Of a DNA stretch of 64,000 bases, positions 21,456 to 32,572 are shown one piece after another. The DNA is from Calycina herbarum. Taxonomy: Eukaryota > Ascomycota > Leotiomycetes > Helotiales > Pezizellaceae. Within the stretch, counting starts at the first letter, position 1, and each line of letters begins with the position of its first letter. The notes under the pieces were generated by a model. The model had not been told where the DNA came from and searched no databases. It worked only from the letters and a program-made list of their open reading frames with translations. The position numbers and the translations under genes were made by a program. The stretch lies in NCBI GenBank assembly GCA_001414485.1, contig LLEY01000070.1:1-64000 (forward strand), read 5' to 3'.

Positions 21456-24111
21456 ATGTTGCGGTCGTTGTTAACCGCGTTTGTAGCGGCGGCGGCTTCA
21501 GTAGTTGCGGCTGAGGACCCAAGCACTATCCCCTTCAACGAATTTGCCAGGGAAACGAACCAGAGTTTATTATGGAATCCTTATAGACCTAATGTCTATT
21601 TTGGGGTGAGGCCTAGGATTCCTAAGAGTTTTGTTGGAGGGTTGATGTGGTCTAAAGTGGATAACTTTCAAGATGTGCAGCATAGTGAGTTATTACCATT
21701 ATTTGATAAGCAAGCTGAAGGAAGCTTTGGAGAAGCAATTGAAGCTTGATGTTGGTTGGATATATGCTAATTGGATATTTCGGCAGACTTCAGACATACC
21801 TGCGAGCAAGGCGATGACATGAAAGGCTATGGCTGGGAGGAATTCGATGCGAGATCTGGAGGACAACAAACGATTTATGACCAGGGCAATGGAATTGATA
21901 TTATGACCATGTTTGTGAAGATCCCTGGGGGAAGCAATGGGGGAAGCTGGGCTACCCGTGTGCGAGGAGTGGTGAGGAAAGACAACCCACCAGATCTGAA
22001 GACAACCGTGATGTTCTATGCTAGTTTGGAAGGACTGGGAAGCTTACAACTCGAGAACGAAAAGGACCCCTTGGGATACACAGGCGATGTTATATTGGAC
22101 GGAGATTCCGACGGATTGGGCAAATACAAGGTGGTGGTTACAGCAGGCAGAGGACACCACCCAAAGCACTCACATCCTTCTTATGATCAAAAGCCTTTGG
22201 ATAGAACAATTGTGCGATCGATTGAGGCGCCAGCAGATATTTTGTGGCAGGTTAAGCCAATTGTGTTCAAGGAGCTCAAGGAGCAAATTGATCTGTACTT
22301 GGAGGAGTTTACGCAAGAGAACCCACCTCCACCACCCCAGGCATACACCATCAGGAATGATGGAGGAACCGGGAATCTACACTTGATCCAGAAAGTCTTT
22401 GAAGGAAACTTCGAATTTGACATCATTTTCAACAGTGGTTCAGCACCAAAGGAGCTTTTCAGTCAAGATGTAACTGGATACATCAACCAGGCTTCCAAGA
22501 ACTACTGGGCGAGATTTGTCAGTACTTTCGACCCGAAGCCACCGTTTGATGTCGAAAATCTGCAACGATTTGCCAGTAGTATGTTTGCCAATCTCATTGG
22601 TGGTTTGGGATACTTCCAAGGAGATTCCGTCGTTGATCGATCATATGCCCCCGAGTATGACGAGGAAAACGAGGGCTTCTGGGAAGAAACTGCCGAAGCT
22701 CGCGCGAAGCACCAAGAAGCTCTCGAAGGACCATCAGAATTACTCACCACCGTTCCCTCACGACCATTTTTCCCAAGAGGATTTCTCTGGGATGAAGGCT
22801 TCCACTTGATGCCTATTGTTGAATGGGATTTAGATCTTACTCTTGAAATTGTTAAAAGTTGGTTCAACCTTATGGACGAAGATGGATGGATTGGTCGTGA
22901 ACAAATTCTTGGAGCAGAAGCAAGAAGCAAAGTCCCACAGGAGTTTCAAACTCAATATCCTCACTATGCCAACCCACCTACTCTTTTCTTCATCCTCGAT
23001 ACTTTCGTTAGCAAGCTTGGTTCCAATAACGGCACCACACCTGCTGCAAAGGAGGACCTTAGTGGACCTTTACTCAACTCTGAGCATCTCAAGAGCAGGG
23101 ATCTCGCCCTTCATTACCTTGGTGAACTATATCCTAAGTTGAAGAAACATTATTACTGGTTCCGCAAAACCCAATCTGGAGATCTCAAGTCTTACGACCG
23201 AGAAGCATTTAGTTCCAAGGAGGGATACAGATGGCGCGGACGCACCCCTCAACATATTCTCACCAGCGGTCTCGATGATTACCCACGTCCTCAACCACCT
23301 CACCCAGGAGAGCTACATGTGGATTTAATCTCCTGGATGGGAATGATGACCAAGTCACTCAAGAACATCGCTACCCTTCTCGCTATCGATGATGATGTTG
23401 CGGAACTCACAACTATTGAAACAGCTATCCTTCGAAATATCGATGATCTCCACTGGAGTGAGAAGGAGAAGTGTTATTGCGATGCTACCATTGATGATTT
23501 TGAGGAAAATGAACTGGTTTGTCATAAAGGTTATATTTCACTCTTCCCATTCCTTACGGGTTTGATGGATCCTCAAAGTGAGAAACTCGGTCATGTACTG
23601 AAGCTTCTTGGTGATGAGGAGGAACTCTGGAGTGAGTTTGGAATCAGAAGTTTGAGTAAGAAAGATGCATTTTATGGGACGGATGAGAATTATTGGCGGG
23701 GACCGATTTGGATGAATATGAATTACCTTGCTGTTGTGCAGCTTTTGGTGTGTTTCCCGCCCTTTCCCTCTTTCTTCCCTTGCCCGTTCGATCGATTTAA
23801 CCTGATGAAACTAACATTTCTAGAAATACGCACAAACTCCAGGACCCTCCCAAGAACTTGCCAAAGATCTCTACGTCCGTCTAAGAATCATCCTCATCCA
23901 AACAGTCTATGATGGATGGCAAGAAACTGGTTTCGCTTGGGAGCAGTACAACCCTGAAACTGGGAAAGGTCAACGTACCCAGCACTTCACTGGATGGACC
24001 AGTCTCGTTGTTAAGATTATGGGGATGCCTGATCTGAGCGGTGGGAAATATGTAGCGAGTGGTGGAGGATCATTCGAGGAGAAGGCTAAGCCTAGTAAGG
24101 ATGAGTTGTAG
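21456..24111 (+). CDS. Mannosyl-oligosaccharide glucosidase (glucosidase I, GH63)
   Basis: This ER enzyme removes the outermost alpha-1,2-glucose from Glc3Man9GlcNAc2 after N-glycan transfer, the first step of glycoprotein quality control (yeast Cwh41). Exons 21456-21684, 21787-23747 and 23824-24111 splice in frame to 825 residues. I start at the ATG giving MLRSLLTAFVAAAASVVAAE, a signal peptide or anchor. Family landmarks include NQSLLWNPYRPNVYFGVRPR, HTCEQGDDMKGYGWEEFD across the first intron, FFPRGFLWDEGFHLMPI, the WIGREQILGAEA block, YPHYANPPT, LDDYPRPQPPHPGELHVDL, and NYWRGPIWMNMNYL near the end. The last exon supplies TVYDGWQETGFAWEQYNPETGKGQRTQHFTGWTSLV in pieces. The second donor is GTGTGT, weaker than usual. 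The length fits fungal GH63. It appears intact. Confidence 0.95.
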
Positions 24112-25130
24112 GGGTTTTTGTATATATGAGAATGAATCACATCTTGCCATGAAAAATGATGGTTGTTTGAGGTCACTGCCTGCTGCTTTAATTCAGCCTT
24201 CAAGCCAGCTGCAATGAGGCTGGCCAACCATATCTTTTGATGCAAGCCCCGACTTTCTTTCGGGGACTTCTTTCCTGATAATGGGAAATGAACAAGGTTC
24301 CCCTCCTCGAAATATGCGGCACGGAATTGATCCGATGTGATTGTGCGAGGCAACCATTTCAAGGTGGTAGCTGGATCTTGATTTGACAATGATTACAGAG
24401 CTTAAGATGGAGGAGGGGGATGGGTATTTGCTTTTTTGAATGATGAAGCCGGCCCCTATGATTGCTTTTGGCTTCGTTCAAGGTGCAAAAGTAGATTTTC
24501 TTGATTCAGTCTACATGATTGTAAGATGGCGCTCGATACATTCTTCCCAGGGGGACTGACTATTTCAGCTTCTATTTCTTACTTACTAGAATTATCTGCT
24601 TTCAGCACTCGGGGGTAGAGGGGGGGACTTGGTTGTGCGAGATGATTTGAGGGGAGGTTCGATCGGAACTATTATCCGTAATAGGTTAGGAGAATGTGGA
24701 ACTTGGATCCTGAATTCTCTGAAACTGTTGGGTGAGAAGTAATAGGTTAGGGTCGGGAGTTCATTGTTTCAGGGCAATGGGTTATGAGGGAGAGGGCTGT
24801 TGGTTGGGGGGTGTGTAGATAGGTTACATGGGAATAGTTGAGGCTATTTATAGGTTACCTGAAAATAGCTACGAGGAATGCTAGAAACAAGTCCGTCCGG
24901 GTAATGGTAGGTTACATGCTAATTGTCAAGGCTGAGTTGGAGCTATTGGTGGGTTACTTACTAATAGAATAAGAATCGATAATTAAAAATAAAGCTTTTT
25001 GGTGAGGTACTTGAGAACTGTTGAGACGATGTAGGTTGGGTCTATTCGTAGGTTACCTGGGAATAGCTGCAAAACAAAACATATTCTGATAATTGTTTGA
25101 AGGACTCAAGCACAATTGTTTAGATGGGCT
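24112..25130. other. Intergenic with degenerate TAGGTTAC repeats
   Basis: After the glucosidase 3' UTR no gene is visible. A minus-strand 139-codon frame at 24389-23970 overlaps the last glucosidase exon and has no family signal. From 24820 to 25072 several copies of a TAGGTTACCTGGGAATAGCTG-like phrase occur. Confidence 0.45.
24820..25072 (+). repeat. Degenerate TAGGTTACMTGGGAATAGYTG repeat
   Basis: Copies start near 24821, 24853, 24905, 24949 and 25051. The first and last are nearly identical (TAGGTTACATGGGAATAGTTG and TAGGTTACCTGGGAATAGCTG); the inner ones are eroded. Spacing is irregular (32-102 bp). Function unknown. Confidence 0.5.
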
Positions 25131-25361
25131 CCCGGTGGACAAAATAAGTGGCACCATTACTTTATGCTTCAAGACATACTAATGCATATAACACAACGTA
25201 TATGAAACAAAAACTGTCAACATTTGACGATAAAGTCAACTAACCTCTTGCGCATCTATTCATATTTATTTTACATTTTTACGTTAAGTGTTTATTAAGT
25301 TATCGCGTTGCCAATTTTAGCGGGGTCCTAAATTGTGCTGCCACTTTTTTTGTCCACCGGG
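25131..25361. mobile_element. MITE copy 2 (CCCGGTGGACA ends)
   Basis: 231 bp with inverted ends. The left end is CCCGGTGGACAAAATAAGTG; the right end read inward is CCCGGTGGACAAAAAAAGTG. It is the reverse-oriented relative of 14329-14558, of nearly identical length. The phrase GATGGG occurs on both sides two bases outside the repeats and may be a target duplication. No coding capacity. Confidence 0.7.
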
Positions 25362-26244
25362 AGGATGGGTTAGGAGAATTTGTTTTAATGGACTTTGTTA
25401 CGCGAAGTTAGGTGGTCGGGAGTATGGCTGTTTAATTAATTTGATTTTTCTAGATGGTTGGGGGAATGCCGTTAAATGAATGTTATTTTGCAAAATTGGT
25501 AATTGGATAAATTAAATGTGAGCCTGATTCTTCTAGATGTTTTGAGAGAATCAAATTTGGCAAAGGATTTTATGAAAGAAAAGGAGTGGGTGTTGGTGAA
25601 TAAGTTCTTGTTTATAGGTGAATTAAAGTTCAGCAGTGAGGTAGAGAAGAGAGGGGAGGAATTATAGTATGGTTAGAGCGAAATTGGTAAAAGGAGGATA
25701 AGCCAATTTTTTGTTTTGTTTTTGATAATAGCTACTGTTTCGCGAAGAGAATTCGACGAATGCCCTTACTTACAACATTACATTTACAAATTCAACTGCC
25801 TCCATCAACATCAACAAGAACTTCCCTGGCTCCACCATGGCCATTTCCTTCTCCGTGCCCCAGGAACCCCATCTTTAGGCTTGGAAAAGTCTCGCCTATT
25901 CAGTTGGGTTCTATATCTCCCATCTCCCCACAATTTAACTATCTCAACGGTTGCGAAACTCACTTCGCTCAATTTGAGGAGAGCTGCTCGGTTGCTGCTA
26001 CGGATATTGTTGCTGGGGAAACGGGTTTCTTTCGGAGACGAACGAGTACGAATGCGATCAATACTGGAGCCAGTTGACCTGCGACTACGAGCGGCTGTTG
26101 TGCCAGCTACCAGTAAAGGGCTGGCGGCGAAATATCGTGGTGGTTCGGAAGTGAGTGAAGTTTAAGGTTTTGTGATGGAGGTTGTGGGTTTTATTGCTGC
26201 TGTATGACCCATCATCGATATCATTTTTGACGGACATCTACACT
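25362..26244. other. Intergenic, one doubtful open frame
   Basis: AT-rich to about 25720, then two overlapping plus-strand frames (25716-26165 and 25760-26077) that compete for the same DNA. A third frame around 25838 begins MAISFSVPQEPHL and later has a Cys-rich part (NEYECDQYWSQLTCDYERLLCQLPVKGWRRN), possibly one spliced small gene. I could not build a consistent exon set, so I call no gene. Confidence 0.35.
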
Positions 26245-27073
26245 TCAATGTCGGTTCTGGGGAGCTTGGTTTCCTGGGTTACCCGACCCAAGTTCAGGGA
26301 CTACAGTCCGCGAGTCCAGCTCCATCGTTTCAGGCTCTGTAACACCCAGTTCTGATATTCGATTGTTGTTTTCCTGTTCCGGAAATACTCCCACTGCTGG
26401 CTTCGTAATGCTGGGATCATAAGCAGGTTCGGGCGAGGACGATTCGAGTTCCCCTCGGTATTCTTCTTTCATGCTGTGAGGGTCTGTGGCGCTTTTTTGT
26501 CGTCTTCTTCGAGAAATAAACCAGAATATGAATGCGATGAGAGCAATTCCGAGAATCCCAGCGCCAATTCCAATGCCTGCCTTTGCTCCTGTCGAAAGAC
26601 CGCTTTCTGGATTTGGGACCGGGATTGATGATGGGGTCGCTGACGGGGTGGAAGAAGGGTCGGACGGTTCGGATTCCAATCCCCATATCGTTGGCGCTGG
26701 CGAACGTTGAGTGGGAAGGAGAACAACAGCCTGGCTTTGGGCGCCGTTTCCCCTTGTAGTGTTTGGGCGGAGTTGCCAATAACATGAGGAAACATCTTTA
26801 TAATCTAATAAAATTGAGAACGTCCCGTTTGTAGGTACCTTGTCTCTTCTCTCTGAGTATGGGATTAGTGGTTGGAGAGATGTGCAAAGAAGGAATAGAC
26901 TCACCTGAAATGGCATCGTCTTGTGGCATTGAAGCATTGCGGCACCACGTATAGAGTAATGGAGAAGAAAACGGAGAAGTGTACGTGATGTTGATTGTAT
27001 CGAGGTAGCGGAGGGTCCTCCCTGGACGAGGGTACAGGAACACCACTCCGCGCTCGCCACCTGTGGTTTCCAT
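26245..27073 (-). CDS. Single-pass membrane protein with Ser/Thr/Pro stalk
   Basis: Exons 27073-26905 and 26852-26245 join in frame across a 52 bp GT-AG intron to give 258 residues. Residues 1-90 look like a small beta-rich extracellular domain: FLYPRPGRTLRYLDTINITY, YTWC and VSSCYWQLRP, with two Cys likely paired and N-glycosylation sites NIT, NAS, NGT and NTT. Residues 105-140 form a Ser/Thr/Pro-rich stalk. A Gly-rich membrane helix (about 146-170, GIGIGAGILGIALIAFIFWF) is followed by SRRRR and a cytoplasmic tail. The layout matches fungal surface proteins or wall sensors of unknown function. The chosen Met lacks a signal peptide. A hydrophobic frame just upstream (27193-27128, SFLSLPRFFFLFLF) may be an unresolved first exon, so the N-terminus is provisional. 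Confidence 0.65.
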
Positions 27074-27855
27074 TGTAGGGGAAAATAGAATTGCAGCACG
27101 AAGTTAAAAAGGAGATTGTGTATGCAATTAAACGGACGAGAAAATTCTGAAAAGGAAGAGAAAGAAGAAACGAGGGAGGCTGAGAAAGGATGTCATGCCT
27201 TGTATATCGCTGCCTTGTGGTTCCCAGGGTTCCGGGTTTGGCAATGAACCAGATTGATTTTCTAGCGCAGCTGGTTTGCAGAAGGACTGCTTCCTGCAGC
27301 TGCCTTGCCACCTTGTATCCAATGATTCCAACTTGAGAATTGGTGACTTGTTGCTGTATACGAGGCTGTGCAACCTGAATCCTTACTCAACGAGTCCTCC
27401 AATAAGCAAGAATCTCACATGGGATCGTCCTAAATGACGGTGCTGACGCATCTAAAACTTAGGATTCAGCCAGTAATGAGGAGAATGTTCGTTTTCTGCA
27501 CGACCTTGGCAGGTTCATCAGGAGGTGGCCCAACCTAAGCATCACTTGGCTTTTAGAGCCGGTGGGAGGTGGCATAATAGTAGTTCGACAAAAGTGACGA
27601 GAATAATGGGAGTCAAACATCAGAATGTAATTAATTGTTGATAAGATGTATGCGAAGAACTTGAACCGACATTAAAATAAAGATGGGAGTCTTGGCTCAG
27701 CACGTGATGAGCCCCGGAATTGAAACCTCCAAATCTCCGGCCCGAACCTCCCACTGTAACAACCTCCCATCAACTTCACCAGTATTGGAAAGAGAAGGCG
27801 TAAATATACACTACAGATTGACTTGGAGACTGCATTGCGCTAAGGACAAATCCGA
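27074..27855. other. Intergenic between divergent genes
   Basis: Lies between the 5' ends of the minus-strand membrane-protein gene and the plus-strand Zn2Cys6 gene, so it should hold both promoters. Overlapping minus-strand frames at 27128-27373 may contribute the missing first exon of the membrane protein. No other gene seen. Confidence 0.4.
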
Positions 27856-29720
27856 ATGACATACACCGGGAAACCAAGCAGGGGATGCCAGACATGCAGG
27901 TAATCTGACTCCCAAATACCAACCAATGCAAGATCCATTGGCTAATATTTTGTGTAGAAAGGGACATGTAAAGGTTTGCTTACCGTCCCAACCGATCTCG
28001 ACATAAGATGGACTGTTGACGGAGTTCTAGTGTGATGAAAAGCGCCCAAGCTGCTCCCGCTGTGTGAGATTGAAGAAAGTATGCAATGGCTACCGAGATG
28101 AAGCTGCTCTCCTTTTTCGCGCCGAAACTGGCAATCCAGTCGCAAATTCGGCAAGCCATCGAAATTTGGAGGGTTCTATTCAGCGGTGGTATTCTTCACA
28201 TGACTTGCTGAATCGTCGACCTCCCTCCTTTTCACAAGACGACCAGAAGATATTCTACTATTATGAGTCTATTTTGACTACTGTTCCCGAGTCTGATCGT
28301 TCCCGGTATCTTCACCTGCAGCTTCCTGCATTATATTCACAAAGTCAACAGGACTCTGTATTACATTTGGCCACCCAGGCAATATCATACGCGGTGGTAC
28401 GTCTCTTCTCCATATGCAGTTGAGCAAAAGCTAACTAATCGATACCACAGTGGGCAAAGTCTATGAACAATGATGCTCGCGCTATAAAAGTTTCTAGGAA
28501 GCGCTATGTGAAAGCCATCGCGGCATTGAAAGCTACCATCCAACATCCAGTTGAAGTGAAAAGCGACGATACACTTTATGCGGTGCTTCTTCTTTCTGGC
28601 TATGAGGTCAGTCTACCATCCATTGTCTGATATATCAGTCTCCTGGTTAATTTCTGATTTTTTTCCAGACTATAATGTTCGACTCGAAAGAGCTCTCGGC
28701 ATGGGACTCGCATGTAGATGGGGCAGTAGCAATTCTCAAAGCTCGCGGGAGAGAACGGCTGTTTACAACCTTGCAATGCAACATGTTTCTCTTCGTTCGG
28801 AGGAATGCTGTGAGAACGAACCCTCCGATTGAATATATTAACCAAACTTCTGACCAAAAAAATCGCAGGTGCACAGTCACACTCAACTTTCTCGACCCGT
28901 GGATCCAATTTTTCATGAACTGAAGGAGTCAGTTCATTCATTCGAAAATACTGAAGACAAACTTATTTCAAAGACAATCAAAGTGCCACAACTTCAGTCT
29001 CTAGCGAACGACATTCTTTCTCAGCCCAGTTCAAGCATAGAAGCCACTACAGAAAGCCAGATTCCGGACCTTATTTGGGCTGTCAAAGAATTGGATCAGG
29101 AGCTGGCTGAGTGGGCCCGTGAGGTACCTTCTGGGTGGTCGTATTCTGTAGCTATCAACCTCAACTCCACCACGAGTCCAGAGCCGTCGATCCCGAACTA
29201 CGCTCCGAATGAAATCCACACGTACTCGGACTTTTATGTCGCCCGCGTGTGGAATCTATACCGCATATCACGATTGATTCTTCAGTCAATTCTCACTCGA
29301 GCATCGTCTTGGCCCTGCTCGCCAAATGACAAAACACCCCCAGGCAACGCTCACTTTGAGAAACTCAGCAAGGAATTGGTCAATGACATATGTGCCAGTG
29401 TACCGTTCCTTTTGGGGTATGAATTATCGAGCTTAAGAAGAACTATCGGAAATACAAATTCACAGGACGATCAGTCAATTTGGCCACAAAACTCGGTGAG
29501 CTACGGTGACACTTCAAAACATACCGGCAGATTTTCCCTCATATGGCCCCTCTACATTTCTTGTAGTGTGCCTTCGATCGCGGAATCTCAACAACAATGG
29601 ATGCGGGCACAATTAAGATGGATTGCTGGGTATGATGTCCCACAGGCGCAGAGTGTTTGTGAAGCTCAAAGTCAAACGCTTTTGGGAGGTCCGGAGGCTT
29701 TCACGTTCGATTGCGTTTGA
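27856..29720 (+). CDS. Zn2Cys6 fungal transcription factor
   Basis: A DNA-binding regulator acting in the nucleus. Six exons keep one frame: 27856-27899, 27958-27973, 28031-28396, 28451-28606, 28669-28809 and 28869-29720, giving 524 residues. The 16-bp second exon is needed to complete the binuclear cluster: C11, C14, C21, C28, C31 and C38 (GCQTCRKGHVKCDEKRPSC… then SRC…KKVC), exactly CX2CX6CX6CX2CX6C. Its donor is GTTTGC, unusual. Basic residues follow the cluster. The remainder resembles the long alpha-helical region of fungal-specific regulators, e.g. LQLPALYSQSQQDSVLHLATQAISYA, LSAWDSHVDGAVAILKARG and HTYSDFYVARVWNLYRISRL. Its targets are unknown. It lies 436 bp upstream of a BAHD acyltransferase in the same orientation, so that gene is a candidate target (inference). 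Confidence 0.9.
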
Positions 29721-30155
29721 AAATTGAATGTGGCTTTTTTTCAGGGAACGGAGCCCTTTAACCTCTTCAAATCTCCCATGAGCAAATCGGGTCACGGTAA
29801 GGTTCGTGACAAACTGACCGCATTAGGAAATAGTTGAGATAGCCAATCAACAAGGGATACCCCACGTGACAAAAATAACTGGGAGATGATCAATAATTAT
29901 GTTTGATGATTACTGGGTCCAGACACGATTGATGCACAGATGGCCAATTAGGAGCCATCGCTTTTTCGTCTCTCCTAATTATTTTTCCACAGCATTGCCG
30001 GGTCCTCCCACCTCAAGCAACCTTATATAAACACAACTTACTCAAACTATCTGGTTTCTTTGATCGGTTTCCTTCGAGCTATCGTTCGGAATCTTACTCA
30101 ATTACGATTTCAAACCCACACTTATCAATTATTGTCAGGCTTCGACAGTGCAGCC
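29721..30155 (+). promoter_or_regulatory. Spacer upstream of the acyltransferase
   Basis: 435 bp between the regulator stop and the acyltransferase start. A TTATATAAAC sequence near 30022-30033 lies about 125 bp before the ATG and could be a TATA-like element. I see no clear inverted CGG half-site pair that would mark Zn2Cys6 binding. Confidence 0.3.
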
Positions 30156-31763
30156 ATGACTGCTATCAAAGGTGGCCTTCAGGGCCCGGGGATTAATGGA
30201 ACGCCACGAAAAGATTTTGTTTGTGTTGAAGAGTATGATATTTCGCCCAAACCTTCAGCGAAACAAATTTTATCCCCACTCGATATGAATATGCCGAGAC
30301 TGCATGCAAGTCGCTGGATTCTCTGTTTTCCATTGCCTCCAGGAGCAGATCATGCTGTTTTGTGAGTTTGAAAACCATTCCTCTATTCAGTTTTATTTTT
30401 ATTTTAAATATGTTCAGATACGAGAAACTGAGGGAGGGGTTGGCTCACACAATTGCTTCTATTCCATGGATCGCCGGTGACATTGTAAGCATTTCCTGGA
30501 GATTGAAGTTACCGTGTTGTGTGGAAGTCTCACACTAATAATTTCTGTAGGGACCAGAAGAAGGATCTTCTCCAGAAAATAGCAGGATTCAAATAACAGA
30601 AGGAGCTAGTGGGGTTGAATTCAGGTACATTTCTATTCAACGAAATAGTGAGTGATGAGAAACTGACCGGATTTATATGCAGATTCAAGGATCTCAGCAA
30701 GATCCTACCATCATATACTGAACTCAAGGAGAAAAACTTTCCGTTCTTTAAACTTACAACTGACCTCACCTCTCCCCTCCAAGTCATTCAAACCTCTCAA
30801 CCTGTTTTTGCTGCCCAAGCAAACTTTATCAAAGGCGGCCTTCTTCTTACAGTTGGTGCTCATCACTCCGCTTGTGATCCTACTGGACTAGATTCTATTA
30901 TCGATACCTGGGCAATTAATACCAGTGTTGTTGGTACTCCTAAATCGTTTTGCGAGTACGATCCAATCTCAAATGATCGTACCCCTCTCTGCCGAGGACT
31001 ACCAGCAAATATAGCAGACTTTCCGGAATATATCATACAGCCTTCCCCTCCAACTGACCGGTCACACATGGTACCACCTACCTTTGAGATGCCACCAATG
31101 ATATCCAAGATCTTCTACTTCTCACCAGAACATCTTGTAGACCTGAAGACAGCAGCAAAATCCTATCTGACCTACGATTCCATCTTAGCCTTCTTCTGGC
31201 ACCACATGACAAAGGCTCGAAATCCCACCCTCGATGCTAACGAGGACGAAAAGACATCCAGTGTCTGTTTTGCCATCGATGTTCGTATTCGCACAAGCCC
31301 ACCACTTCCCCCAACCTACTTTGGCAATGCGACAGTCGGCGGAATAACCAAACGTCTTTCTGTCACAAACCTCACAGCCTCCAAATCAGGGCTCCCACTT
31401 GCAGCTGCCGCTATACGCAGCGCAGTCAACACTTCCAAGGAACCGTCGCGTATCCCTTTGACTATCGGACTTCTCAGCTCTAGACCTAATCCTCAAGACT
31501 TTAAGTTTGCTAGTAATGCATTTTTGGGACCTGACCTTACGGCAACTTCATGGGCTGATGTTGGGGTTCGTGATAGAGAATGGGGAGTGCTTGGGAAACC
31601 GGAGGGGTTTCGTATGCCGTATGAAGGGGTGGATGGTACGATTGCTCTTTTACCCAGATTGGAAGGTGGTGGGTTGGAAGTTATGGCTGCTTTGGAAAGT
31701 AAGGCGATGGAGAGGATGGTGGAGAATAAGGAGTTTTGGAAGTTCGCTGTGGATTGGGCTTGA
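30156..31763 (+). CDS. BAHD-family acyltransferase (trichothecene O-acetyltransferase-like)
   Basis: Members of this family (PF02458-type) move acyl groups from acyl-CoA to hydroxyls or amines, often on secondary metabolites, in the cytosol. Exons 30156-30361, 30418-30484, 30551-30624 and 30683-31763 splice in frame to 475 residues. The catalytic HXXXD motif is present as H177-S-A-C-D181 (GAHHSACDPTG). The N-terminal half shows SPLDMNMPRLHASRWILCFPLP and the LREGLAHTIASIPWIAGDI helix, which fit the fold. The usual C-terminal DFGWG structural motif is replaced by a loosely similar SWADVGV…DREWGVLGKPEGFR, as in fungal members distant from the plant enzymes. The acceptor substrate cannot be told from sequence. 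It may be controlled by the adjacent Zn2Cys6 protein. It appears intact. Confidence 0.88.
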
Positions 31764-32572
31764 AGTGGTTTCCAGAACTGGGGTTTTGGGCAATAGCAAT
31801 AGGTCCTAGGTATATTGAATGGGTAGTACTACTTTGGGTAATAAAGCTTTACTTGAAGTAAGTGAATCTAATACTTATTCTACCTATACAAAACAAGCAA
31901 ATCTGATACTTGCTTATTAAAACTAAGTGGTATCGTTCCTCGCCCTCGCCGCAAAAGACAAATGCTTTAGAAAGACTGACTTGGATTCTTTCAAAGCCTC
32001 TTGACAACCCGATAGGCCGCTATGCACGCCGTTCCTTCTTGGGTCTTAGATGATGATGTGCCAATTCACCTTCCCCGTGACTAGGTCTGTCCAGAGTGGA
32101 TTTGATTCTAGTAAAATGCCACTTCACTTCCTTCCGCTACCTCGAAAACAAAAAAAGGCGTAGACATCCTCACTCGCCCCCCCCAAAAAATCGAAAAAGA
32201 AAGTCAAACTGGCAAAACCTGATTTCTCACCCCCAGCGACTGCGATAGTACTATGCGAGGGCCCCCGGGTTTAATGCAATAGGTAGCAAGCTACACTGGG
32301 ACATGCTTTCGAGGTAGATCTGCGGCTTGTTTCGGCCAGAAGGCCTAGTTTGTGCTCCACACTAAAACATCTATTGGATGTACGATCTGCCTAAAAGTTC
32401 CTAATAGTGGTATAAGAATATTTGTTCTGTGGGTGGAATTGGGGGTCCTGGTTATAATCCGGGCCGAGATTGGATGCGAGTTTCGGGCCGAGTGTCGGAT
32501 GGGTTGAGCATGAGTTTTAATCTGAATTCAACCCCACCAAAATCCATCATCCATTTCATAACTTCACGAAAA
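31764..32572. other. Intergenic between acyltransferase and ELP5
   Basis: No gene seen. A near-duplicated phrase AAGTRAATCTGATACTT occurs around 31857-31915. 32429-32572 is the leader of ELP5. Confidence 0.4.

Noticed and set aside
25716..26165. 149-codon plus-strand frame and a competing 105-codon frame
   Set aside because: Mutually overlapping, unrecognised, no consistent intron model; noted as a possible small spliced gene but not supported.
32429..32572. 48-codon extension upstream of the ELP5 ATG
   Set aside because: The in-frame extension lacks similarity to Elp5, and the family start (MAPSPLQQRRTHN) is at 32573.
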